A stretch of DNA of 6,564 bases from an uncultured Polyangiaceae bacterium. Lineage in GTDB: Bacteria; Myxococcota_A; Polyangia; Polyangiales; Houyiibacteriaceae. Shown one piece after another: positions 1 through 5,882 of this stretch (positions within the stretch are counted from its first letter, which is position 1; the number at the start of each line of letters is the position of its first letter). Where the stretch lies: contig CAMYJN010000141.1 of NCBI GenBank assembly GCA_947258625.1, positions 1 through 6,564 on the forward strand, in the 5' to 3' direction. Below the pieces are notes generated by a model. That model was not told where the DNA came from, searched no databases, and worked only from the letters and a program-made list of their open reading frames with translations. The position numbers and the translations under genes were made by a program.

Positions 1-10
1 TGAATTCTAG

Positions 11-84
<74 letters not shown>

Positions 85-101
85 TATTTCAAGCTCGGCG
101 G

Positions 102-130
102 AATCTAGCGTTATCGTCGAGTACTGTCAA
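102..130 (-). promoter_or_regulatory. sigma-70-type promoter for the tRNA-Pro gene
   Basis: On the minus strand a perfect -35 hexamer TTGACA (130-125) is followed after 17 bases by a -10-like hexamer TAGATT (107-102). Transcription would begin near position 95, about ten bases before the mature tRNA 5' end at 84. That gives a short 5' leader for RNase P to remove. The -35 box lies only four bases past the rsmB stop codon, so the tRNA need not depend on rsmB transcription. The match was made by eye. Confidence 0.7.
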
Positions 131-134
131 AGAG

Positions 135-1460
135 CTAACCTACATTTACCCACATGTAGACTTGGTAGGCATCTGCCCAGGGGCCTGCGCCTTCGATCCA
201 CGGGCCGACATCCAAACGGCCAGACGATTCAAAGCACAGTGATTTCAAATGTGAAGGCCGGGCCACTTGCAGGTCGAAACCAGGTAGGTCTGCTCCTGCA
301 ACCACCTCCCTGCCCTCCTCATTCAGTGGCGAGCAGACCGCGTAAAGGAGGGTGCCGCCCCGCCGCACCAATGGGGCTACGGTCTCGAGCAGACGGCGCT
401 GCTTCTCACCCATTCGGGCAGGGTCTTTCGGGCCGGTTCGCAGTAAAATTTCAGGCCTACGGCGCAGTGTGCCGAGCCCCGTGCACGGTGCGTCGACCAG
501 AACGCGGTCGAACTCGCCCTGAACCGCACCCTTTCCGATCGTCCAATCGACGGGGGCGGTCTGAAGGTTCGTCCGGTCGAGTCGAAGCCGCGTGAGCTCG
601 GCGGGGATCTGTTCGAGGCGATGCTCGTGAAGGTCGGTGGCCACGACGCGGCCGGAATCGCCCACGGCTTCCGCTAGCTGAGCGGTCTTGCCCCCTCGGC
701 CGGCGCAGGCGTCGAGCACACGGTCGCCAGGCTCTGTGCCCAGCATGAGGCCCACCAACTGAGCGCCCTCTTCCTGAGCGGCGAACGCGCCTCGTCGGTA
801 GCCGGGCAACGCTCTGGGATCGCCTGCACCGCGGATGCGCAAGCCGTGAGGCGAAAGGGCCGTCCGTGTCAGCGACGCATCTGGCTGCACGGCGACAATC
901 GCGTCGGCGACAGCATCTCGATTGAGGTCCGCGCGTACCCGCAGATCGATCGATGGGGCGGCCTCACCGACGTGCAGAAGGTCCTTGGCGTGCTCTGAGC
1001 CGATCGACGAGCGCAAGGATTCGCGCAGCCAATCCGGAACCGCCAGCGATGACGGCGGCTGCGGGACTTCGGGGCGATCGGCGGCGACCTTTCGAAGCAC
1101 CGCGTTTGCGAACCCCGCAAGCCTCTTCCCGCGCTTCATCCGCACGAGTTCGACCGCATCGTTGACCACGGCATACGGGGGCACCCGCTCGAGGTAGAGG
1201 AGCTGGTAGACGGCGCCGATCAGCACGGCCCGGGTCCAGTCGTCGACCTTGAGCGGCCGCTGAACGTGTCGGCGGATCGCGGCTTCGAGCTCGGGTACCG
1301 TCCGCAGCGAGCCGTACACGATCTGCGTTGCAAGCGCGGCGTCGATGCGTTTGACCGAAGCACGACGAAGCTCTGCGTCGAGAGTGGGCGTCGCCCAGGC
1401 GTCATCGCTGGCGACCCGCTGCAGCACGCGGGCCGCGATCAGTCTGGCTGGGGCTACCAC
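135..1460 (-). CDS. rsmB: 16S rRNA (cytosine-967-C5)-methyltransferase RsmB
   Basis: The 441-residue product matches RsmB (Sun/Fmu, 429 residues in E. coli). It transfers a methyl group from S-adenosylmethionine to C5 of cytosine 967 of 16S rRNA in the cytoplasm. Residues about 5-130 form the NusB-like RNA-binding domain (for example GFANAVLRKV at 116-125). The Rossmann methyltransferase domain follows, with the SAM-binding motif DACAGRGGKT (250-259). Both motif cysteines are present: C326 in DAPCTGLG and C376 in YAVCSP; the second position is the catalytic nucleophile in this family. The reading frame stays open upstream to 2840, but that part is antisense to a real gene and is not RsmB-like. 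I chose GTG at 1460 because the NusB domain begins directly after it. No well-placed Shine-Dalgarno site is seen (a GGGAAGGGG lies about 20 bases upstream). It is divergent from the response regulator gene. Confidence 0.93.
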   Translation of the reverse strand: MVAPARLIAARVLQRVASDDAWATPTLDAELRRASVKRIDAALATQIVYGSLRTVPELEAAIRRHVQRPLKVDDWTRAVLIGAVYQLLYLERVPPYAVVNDAVELVRMKRGKRLAGFANAVLRKVAADRPEVPQPPSSLAVPDWLRESLRSSIGSEHAKDLLHVGEAAPSIDLRVRADLNRDAVADAIVAVQPDASLTRTALSPHGLRIRGAGDPRALPGYRRGAFAAQEEGAQLVGLMLGTEPGDRVLDACAGRGGKTAQLAEAVGDSGRVVATDLHEHRLEQIPAELTRLRLDRTNLQTAPVDWTIGKGAVQGEFDRVLVDAPCTGLGTLRRRPEILLRTGPKDPARMGEKQRRLLETVAPLVRRGGTLLYAVCSPLNEEGREVVAGADLPGFDLQVARPSHLKSLCFESSGRLDVGPWIEGAGPWADAYQVYMWVNVG

Positions 1461-1500
1461 GGCGCACAGCTTACTCGCGTCCCCTTCCCGGGCACGGAGA

Positions 1501-1530
1501 TTGGAGGCTGCGGGAACCCCGTGATAGGTT
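1501..1530 (+). promoter_or_regulatory. possible promoter of the response regulator gene
   Basis: TTGGAG (1501-1506) and TAGGTT (1525-1530) are spaced by 18 bases and resemble -35 and -10 boxes. They lie in the 120-base divergent gap between rsmB and the response regulator. Transcription would start near 1537, giving a leader of about 44 bases before the ATG at 1581. Both hexamers are imperfect and no other support is visible. Confidence 0.35.
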
Positions 1531-1580
1531 ACGGTCGTGGAACGGGGCCAGACGCGACCAAGCGCAAGCGAGCCGGCCCG

Positions 1581-2453
1581 ATGAGCGCCTTGGTTCTCGT
1601 CGGAGACCCAGATCCGTTCGACCTGCGATTGCTTCACGAGGCTTGCGAGGCTGCGGGGTACGACGTCGTGACAGCGGCGGACGGCCCCGAGGTGCTGGCC
1701 ATGGTCGCGCGCCGGCCCCCGGACCTGCTGATGCTCGACGCAACGATGTCCGAGATCGACGGCTTCGAGATCCTGCGCATTCTCAAGGCGGACACCAGCC
1801 TCGTGAGCATTCCCGTCTTGCTCGTGACCGACGAGGGGGACGTCGATGCCCGGCGTCGCGGAATCGAGCTCGGCGCCGAAGACTACCTGACTCGACCGTT
1901 CCGCGTATTCGAAATTCAGCAGCGTGTTCGCAACGTCTTGCGCGCTACGCGGCGCGACCGCCTCGGCATTCCCGAGAGCACGCCGCCTGCCGATCAACGT
2001 GACCCGGTGACTGGCGCCGGAACGCCGTCGCAACTCCTGATCAGCTTGGACTACGAACACACGCGCGCAGAGCGCTACGGACATCCGCTGAGCTGCATCG
2101 TCGTGAGGCTTGGCAACTCGTCGGGAATCGCGGCGGCAAGCGAGGATGGCAGCGCAGACCGCGCGATGGCGATGATCGGCGGCGGGCTCAAATCCTGCAT
2201 TCGTGCGGTCGACCATCTCTTTCGCTTGCGGCGCGACGAGTTCTGCATCCTGTTGCCGGAAACCGATGGCAGCGGCGCTGGCTACGTGCTCCGGCGCTTG
2301 GACGGCCAGATCGAAAGCGGCGAGCTCTGGGGTGGGAACATCTCTCCACGGCCCGAGGTGCAGATTGGGCACACGAGCATGCCGGAGGTCAGTGTCAAGA
2401 GCGGAGAAGACCTGCTGAAGCAAACGCGGCATGCGGTCGCGCGCAATGCTTAG
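1581..2453 (+). CDS. Response regulator with receiver and degenerate GGDEF domain
   Basis: The protein has 290 residues. Residues 3-122 are a CheY-like receiver: acidic residues D9/D11, phospho-acceptor D53 in LMLDAT, T83 in LLVTDE, and YLTRPF at 102-107, where R105 replaces the usual conserved lysine. After a linker, residues about 140-287 follow the GGDEF pattern (RDPVTGAG, HTRAERYGHPLSCIVV, FRLRRDEFCILLPE). The signature is RRDEF (217-221), lacking both glycines, and the metal-binding DxDxFK region reads RLGNSSGI. Diguanylate cyclase activity is therefore unlikely. An RxxD motif (R208-D211) sits exactly five residues before RRDEF, as in the c-di-GMP inhibitory site of PleD, so nucleotide binding is possible. 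I chose ATG 1581 because the receiver begins immediately after it; the frame is open further upstream, but that part overlaps rsmB in antisense. The ribosome binding site is weak. The gene end overlaps the convergent DUF2752 gene by four bases. Confidence 0.85.
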   Translation: MSALVLVGDPDPFDLRLLHEACEAAGYDVVTAADGPEVLAMVARRPPDLLMLDATMSEIDGFEILRILKADTSLVSIPVLLVTDEGDVDARRRGIELGAEDYLTRPFRVFEIQQRVRNVLRATRRDRLGIPESTPPADQRDPVTGAGTPSQLLISLDYEHTRAERYGHPLSCIVVRLGNSSGIAAASEDGSADRAMAMIGGGLKSCIRAVDHLFRLRRDEFCILLPETDGSGAGYVLRRLDGQIESGELWGGNISPRPEVQIGHTSMPEVSVKSGEDLLKQTRHAVARNA

Positions 2454-2893
2454 AGCGCAACCGCAAATCGTACGGCCCAGACCACGATGGCGCAGCCCGC
2501 GACTGCGAGCGCCCAGCGGTTGAGTCCAAAGCGATCGACGACTTCGCCGATCGACCAGCTGCGCAGGGCAGCAGCGAGGCCAAGCGGTATGCAAGCGGAG
2601 ACGACGAAAAACAATGCCAGGCCGAGTGGGTTCGCGCTCGCCGCCATCGACCAATGGCCCCGAATGCCATGCGCAAACGCCGTCGTGAGCCCGCATCCCG
2701 GGCATGGCGAGCCGGTGAGCAAGAGGAAACCACAGGGTGGCAGGCCAAGCTGGGTGTGGGTCCCGTAACCGCGAACGTCGGGTTCGATCGCCAGGGCCAC
2801 CGCCAGCACTGCGATCGAGCCAGCCACGATGCCCAGCCAAATCAAGCGCGGTGAGATGGGCCCGACAGGGCGTTCATTGTGGATCGTCGTCAT
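2450..2893 (-). CDS. DUF2752 family membrane protein
   Basis: The product has 147 residues with likely membrane segments near residues 17-36, 89-110 and 127-147. Between the first two lies the DUF2752 hallmark: a cysteine C54 followed by CPGCG (64-68), LTTAF and H75. The family has no established biochemical role that I know of; the cysteine pair could bind metal or form a disulfide. I chose ATG 2893 because GAGAG lies seven bases upstream. An in-frame ATG at 2938 would add 15 polar residues but has no ribosome binding site. The start lies inside the end of the DUF501 gene (20-base overlap), which suggests translational coupling in one operon. The TAA stop shares bases with the TAG of the convergent response regulator gene. 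Confidence 0.82.
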   Translation of the reverse strand: MTTIHNERPVGPISPRLIWLGIVAGSIAVLAVALAIEPDVRGYGTHTQLGLPPCGFLLLTGSPCPGCGLTTAFAHGIRGHWSMAASANPLGLALFFVVSACIPLGLAAALRSWSIGEVVDRFGLNRWALAVAGCAIVVWAVRFAVAL

Positions 2894-3425
2894 CGGTTGG
2901 CTCTCGCCAGTTTGGGTTACGCCGGAGCTCTCCGTCAATGTTCGTTACGCAGGGCAGCTCACAGCAAGGCTCGCCAATCGCCTCGTGGACATCACGACCG
3001 ACCGGGTTCTCGTTGCCAGCGGCAAAGTCAGCGTAGTGGGCGTGGAGGCACTTCACACCGGTGGATGAGCCACCGACTCCCCCAGTCGGACGGTGGCGCG
3101 CATCGGCGGACAGCAGGGCATCACGTTCGCGAGCGTAGCGCGCGTGGGCGGCCTCGAGCGCGCGCATTCGCTCGGGATCGGCGTCGACCTTGGACTGCGC
3201 CGCACGAACTGCACCCTTCGACTCGAGCCGGGCGATGCGACGATGCGCGAGAGGGCACGTGAGCCAGTAGCGCGTAGGGAACGGCTCTCCGTTGTTGAGA
3301 ACGGGAGGGACCTCGGCGACGATGGGCAAACCGAGGCCGCACCTGCGCAGCACCGTCGAAGTCGCACGAAGAGGTCGTCCGATTTGGAGAGCAAGCACGT
3401 CGCCGTCGCGTTCCGTCGTGCTCAT
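2874..3425 (-). CDS. DUF501 family protein
   Basis: The 183-residue product carries the DUF501 landmarks in order: IGRPLRA (15-21), RRCGLGLPIV (27-36), EPFPTRYWLTCPLAHRRIARLE (47-68), a charged helical stretch (79-105), then TGVKCLHAHYADFAAG and NPVG (122-143). No reaction is established for the family, which is best known from Actinobacteria, where I recall it near the eno-ftsB-ppx genes. Here it sits instead after a YkgJ-type gene, whose TGA overlaps this ATG as ATGA. The C-terminal tail has three more cysteines (C154, C155, C159) and ends in an acidic DDDD run. The frame is open further upstream, but that part lies wholly inside the preceding gene. C57, C126, H128 and H130 are candidates for metal binding or catalysis, which is inference. 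Confidence 0.85.
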   Translation of the reverse strand: MSTTERDGDVLALQIGRPLRATSTVLRRCGLGLPIVAEVPPVLNNGEPFPTRYWLTCPLAHRRIARLESKGAVRAAQSKVDADPERMRALEAAHARYARERDALLSADARHRPTGGVGGSSTGVKCLHAHYADFAAGNENPVGRDVHEAIGEPCCELPCVTNIDGELRRNPNWREPTDDDDPQ

Positions 3426-4459
3426 GATGGGCGCATACAGTCCTTGACCTCGGTCCAGAAATCGGATTCGCCGACGATCTCGAGCATCATCACCACTTCG
3501 GCCGCCGCGCGATCCGCTCTCGCCCCGCTGTCTCGCAGGCGACCACAGATGTCTTCGGCGATCGTGAGCCTCGTGGCGAGCTCGGTGCGTGCCAGTGCGA
3601 AATCGTAGTCCTCGGCCCACTTGAGGGACCAGACCTCGTCCGCCACCCAGTCACCAAAAACCGCGCGGCTCGTGCGGGCTTTGGGTGAGCGTGCTTGCGC
3701 GCGATCGAAGGCGGCGACCCAGGGGCGCCCTGGGGGCCTGGGGCTGCGGCCGTTTCGGAGCGAGCCGATACTGTCGCCGACCCAGGCCATCGCCACGCCG
3801 AACTGTGTGCCATCTCGTGCGTCGATGAACTCCTGCGCTTGCTTCTCCCAGCTGCTTCCGCGGAGCGCTGGGAAAGCCTTGGCGTCCAAGATCTTCAAGA
3901 GCGGCTCTCGGCTCTGAAGTCGATTGAGATACTTCGCTTCGATGGGCTCCCATTCGGAGAAGCTCAGCTCTTCTCTTGCAGTGAAGGGGATCTTCTTGAT
4001 GCGTCGATCGGCGATGGGCCTGCTTCCGCCGTCCGAGATCGATGGCTCCACGTCTTCGGGCCGGATCTCGGGTCGGTCACCCATCGTGCGACACGGGCAG
4101 CGATGGTCCGTTGTGATTCGACCGCCTAGCGGAGTTGCCGCCAGTCCCAAGGGAAATCGCCGGCAGCCATCGGGCTTGGCCTCCGGACCGAGCTGCGCGT
4201 GCACCGAGCAGCGCTGATCAGACATGAGAAACACGCAGCCGCCATCGGCCGCCGTGTTGAGCATGTAATCGTCGTGATCGTCGTTCCAGCCGGCTGAGCC
4301 CCGATAGATGCGGCGCATCTCGCCGACTTCCTTCTTGGTCAGCGGCCCGATGCCGTGGATATCCGTGCAGCAGAGGCCGTCGCCGAAGCAGGTGTACCGC
4401 GCGCCCGGACGGGGAAGCAGTGGTCGCACTTTCGTCTTTTTCTTTTTGTTTCCAGCCAT
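3422..4459 (-). CDS. YkgJ-type Cys-cluster (zinc/iron-chelating) protein
   Basis: The product has 345 residues. The N-terminus is basic (NKKKKTK, 4-10). Residues 22-125 match the CxxxC-type zinc/iron-chelating YkgJ family: C24, the CC pair at 30-31 in GDGLCC, GGCVFL with C75, C84 and H87 in CSVH, C99 in CRRFPL, and a CPC pair at 121-123. This spacing of FxC...GxCC, then C..., CxxH and CRxFP is the family signature. The metal and cellular role are not established for this family in general. The remaining 200 residues are soluble, helix-rich and not recognised, and much longer than the small stand-alone YkgJ proteins. ATG 4459 is preceded by AAGGAAG (about 13 bases upstream) and AGG nearer. It is the first gene of a three-gene operon with DUF501 and DUF2752 and is divergent from the gene at 4530. 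Confidence 0.82.
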   Translation of the reverse strand: MAGNKKKKTKVRPLLPRPGARYTCFGDGLCCTDIHGIGPLTKKEVGEMRRIYRGSAGWNDDHDDYMLNTAADGGCVFLMSDQRCSVHAQLGPEAKPDGCRRFPLGLAATPLGGRITTDHRCPCRTMGDRPEIRPEDVEPSISDGGSRPIADRRIKKIPFTAREELSFSEWEPIEAKYLNRLQSREPLLKILDAKAFPALRGSSWEKQAQEFIDARDGTQFGVAMAWVGDSIGSLRNGRSPRPPGRPWVAAFDRAQARSPKARTSRAVFGDWVADEVWSLKWAEDYDFALARTELATRLTIAEDICGRLRDSGARADRAAAEVVMMLEIVGESDFWTEVKDCMRPS

Positions 4460-4483
4460 GAACCTGCGTGGGCTTCCTTAACC

Positions 4484-4516
4484 CCAGGGAAAAGGGGACT
4501 GTCCCCTTTTTCTGGG
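4484..4516. repeat. GC-rich palindrome in a divergent intergenic gap
   Basis: AAAAGGGGAC (4490-4499), a single T (4500) and GTCCCCTTTT (4501-4510) form a perfect inverted repeat with 10-base arms. Outer CCCAG (4483-4487) and CTGGG (4512-4516) also pair, across a small GG/T internal loop. As RNA it would form a GGGG/CCCC stem with an ACUGU loop followed by a U run, so it looks like a bidirectional terminator. It lies upstream of both flanking genes, where a terminator is not expected. It may be a REP-like dispersed palindrome, an operator or a leader hairpin. Confidence 0.7.
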
Positions 4517-4517
4517 A

Positions 4518-4523
4518 TATGAT
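4518..4523 (+). promoter_or_regulatory. -10 box TATGAT just before the 4530 start codon
   Basis: TATGAT differs from the TATAAT consensus at one base and ends six bases before the ATG at 4530, so transcription would start at or next to the A of the start codon. No Shine-Dalgarno sequence lies at the right distance upstream of this ATG. A leaderless transcript would explain both observations. No convincing -35 box is seen; that position falls inside the palindrome. Confidence 0.45.
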
Positions 4524-4529
4524 TTTGGG

Positions 4530-5060
4530 ATGGGAGCGAGTCCTTCACCGCTCGTGGGTTACAACACGAACGTGCGCCATAAGGGAAAGCTGTATCACAT
4601 TCAAACCGAAGATTCGGGTGTGAAGCGGCCGCACGTCATCACCCAGCTTTTCGCTGACGGCGGTCGCATCGTCGCTTCGGAGAAGACTTCGTACCAAGAA
4701 CACCTTGGGACCGACGGGCTCACCGAAATCGTAAAGCAGCTGATGCGCGAACAACACAAGCGCGTGTTCATCGGGCTACGCGATGGTGTGTACGACGAAG
4801 GGGACTCCGCCAAAATCGACGGCGATGGCCCGAACGGGGACGCGCTGCCTTCCGAGGTAAGCACCGAGGTGCTGGACCACGCCGCAGCTCTCTTGGTCGA
4901 AGGCTCACCGCAGTACGAGCAGCTGCGTCCGAACAGCGCGTCGGGCCAGCGGATCTCACGCGCACCCGCGGCTCCGTTTGGGCACGAGGTGTTGAGTGAA
5001 AAGACCCTCGACGAAGTCATTTTGGCCTATCTCGCGCGAGACCTCGAAACGGGCACCTGA
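4530..5060 (+). CDS. Conserved-looking hypothetical protein
   Basis: The product has 176 residues with no signal peptide or membrane segment, and I cannot assign a function. Two parts look constrained. Residues 9-90 form a compact block (VGYNTNVRHKGKLYHIQTED, then HVITQLFADGGRIVASEKTSY, then a helix with KQLMREQHKRVFIGLRDGVYD) that reads like a small beta-rich domain. The C-terminal 156-173 segment (SEKTLDEVILAYLARDLE) is an amphipathic helix. The middle (91-150) is low in predicted structure. From memory, similar proteins with both ends occur in Myxococcota, but I could not search. The start at ATG 4530 follows a TATGAT box; GTG 4554 would be an alternative just before GYNTNV. The next gene follows after 53 bases on the same strand. 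Confidence 0.72.
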   Translation: MGASPSPLVGYNTNVRHKGKLYHIQTEDSGVKRPHVITQLFADGGRIVASEKTSYQEHLGTDGLTEIVKQLMREQHKRVFIGLRDGVYDEGDSAKIDGDGPNGDALPSEVSTEVLDHAAALLVEGSPQYEQLRPNSASGQRISRAPAAPFGHEVLSEKTLDEVILAYLARDLETGT

Positions 5061-5071
5061 GACCGCTCGGC

Positions 5072-5100
5072 TTGACAGTCTCGGGAGCGCAGCGTTAGCT
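5072..5100 (+). promoter_or_regulatory. possible promoter for the small helical protein gene
   Basis: A perfect TTGACA (5072-5077) is followed by 17 bases and a weak -10-like TTAGCT (5095-5100). TAGCTC one base later gives 18-base spacing. Transcription would begin near 5107, about seven bases before the ATG at 5114. This agrees with the absence of a Shine-Dalgarno site there. The gene could also be read through from the upstream gene. Confidence 0.45.
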
Positions 5101-5113
5101 CGCCGCCGCCACG

Positions 5114-5407
5114 ATGACTGCTCTCAAAGACCGCCTTTTCAAGCTCCTTCAAGATCCCCGCGTTGCGAAGCTCATGCAGAACCCGAAGGTTCAACAGGCT
5201 GTGGTCAAAGGCTTTCGTTTCCGTGGGCGTGTCGAAGGGGCGATGGACCAGCGTGTGCAGCAAATGGCCAGCGTGCTCAACCTGGCCACCCAGCGCGACC
5301 TGCGCTCGCTCCAACGTCGGATTCGGCACCTGGAACAAGAGCTTCACGAAGCGCAGGAGCGCATCATCGAAGCCGAAGATGCTCGAGAAGCTCAGGCCCG
5401 TAGTTGA
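5114..5407 (+). CDS. Small charged helical protein, phasin-like
   Basis: The product has 97 residues. The N-terminal half holds a tandem motif, LLQDPRVAKL then LMQNPKVQQA (11-29), with nine residues between the two prolines. A basic stretch KGFRFRGRVEGAMDQRV (32-48) follows. Residues 59-94 are a strongly charged, continuous helix with leucine/isoleucine spacing typical of a coiled coil (RSLQRRIRHLEQELHEAQER). The layout resembles PhaF/phasin-like granule regulators, and the DP/NP motif faintly recalls STI1-type repeats; neither is proven. No membrane segment is seen. The ATG lacks a clear ribosome binding site. The last 44 bases overlap the convergent DUF4112 gene. Confidence 0.7.
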   Translation: MTALKDRLFKLLQDPRVAKLMQNPKVQQAVVKGFRFRGRVEGAMDQRVQQMASVLNLATQRDLRSLQRRIRHLEQELHEAQERIIEAEDAREAQARS

Positions 5408-5861
5408 GCCCGAAGTAAAACACGGCAGCCAGGGGTACGATGATGCTGAGTACGGCGAGGCTCACGCCGAGAGTGGCGATCGCGTAGTCCCAGCCAGTCG
5501 GCTTCGACCCTGGGGTTTCGTGCTGACGGATCAGCTCGAGATTTCGCCGGTTCGATTTGTATGCCAGGTCGAAGATATCGCCGACGATCGGCACGGCGCC
5601 TGCAAGCAAATCCACCACGATGTTCAGGATCATTCGAAACAAGACCACGCGAGGCACTCCGCGACGGAGCGCCAACGCCATGAGGCCGATCGAGCCCACA
5701 CCCGTGACGGCGTCGCCAATTCCCGGAAACAGAATGCCGATGACCGGGTCGAGGCCAAAGCGGACGTCGGTCCCCGGAATGCGAAAGCGGTCGTCGAGCA
5801 GCGTGACGAGATGCTCCCCCCAGCGCCGGAGCGTCGAAACCGAACGTTCCGCGTCCACCAT
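5364..5861 (-). CDS. DUF4112 family membrane protein
   Basis: The 165-residue product shows the DUF4112 pattern: DDRFRIPGTDVRFGLDPVIG (23-42), FPGIGDAVTG (45-54), RRGVPRVVLFRMILNIVVD (66-84), GAVPIVGDIFDLAYKSNRRN (88-107). Hydrophobic segments lie near 40-65, 72-97 and a clear membrane helix at 127-150. The family function is unknown; members are small integral membrane proteins. ATG 5861 has TAGAG seven bases upstream and lies 21 bases after the stop of the kinase-receiver gene, so the two are probably co-transcribed. Its last 14 codons and stop run antisense to the end of the 5114 gene. Confidence 0.88.
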   Translation of the reverse strand: MVDAERSVSTLRRWGEHLVTLLDDRFRIPGTDVRFGLDPVIGILFPGIGDAVTGVGSIGLMALALRRGVPRVVLFRMILNIVVDLLAGAVPIVGDIFDLAYKSNRRNLELIRQHETPGSKPTGWDYAIATLGVSLAVLSIIVPLAAVFYFGLNYGPELLEHLRLR

Positions 5862-5882
5862 GCCCGAACTCTAGAGGCGCGA

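Noticed and set aside
239..595. 118-residue plus-strand open frame inside rsmB
   Set aside because: It is antisense to the conserved RsmB methyltransferase domain and its composition (R, P, G, A rich) is typical of a shadow frame.
1266..1580. N-terminal extension of the response regulator frame
   Set aside because: The extra 105 residues overlap rsmB in antisense and look like an unconstrained arginine-rich read-through; the receiver begins right after ATG 1581.
1461..2840. Upstream extension of the rsmB frame (a 901-residue open frame on the minus strand)
   Set aside because: The added part is antisense to the response regulator and DUF2752 regions, has no family resemblance, and RsmB is complete at 441 residues from GTG 1460.
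2894..2938. Earlier ATG (2938) for the DUF2752 protein
   Set aside because: It has no ribosome binding site and lengthens the overlap with DUF501 to 65 bases; ATG 2893 has GAGAG at good spacing.
3093..3608. 171-residue plus-strand open frame
   Set aside because: It is antisense to the DUF501 and YkgJ genes, which have clear family motifs; GC-rich DNA yields such shadow frames often.
4484..4516. Ordinary intrinsic terminator
   Set aside because: The hairpin and U run fit in form, but the site lies between two divergent genes and no transcript is expected to end there; it is reported as a palindrome of open function.
4601..5020. 139-residue minus-strand open frame opposite the 4530 gene
   Set aside because: Its serine- and proline-rich translation has no domain pattern, whereas the plus-strand frame shows structured segments.
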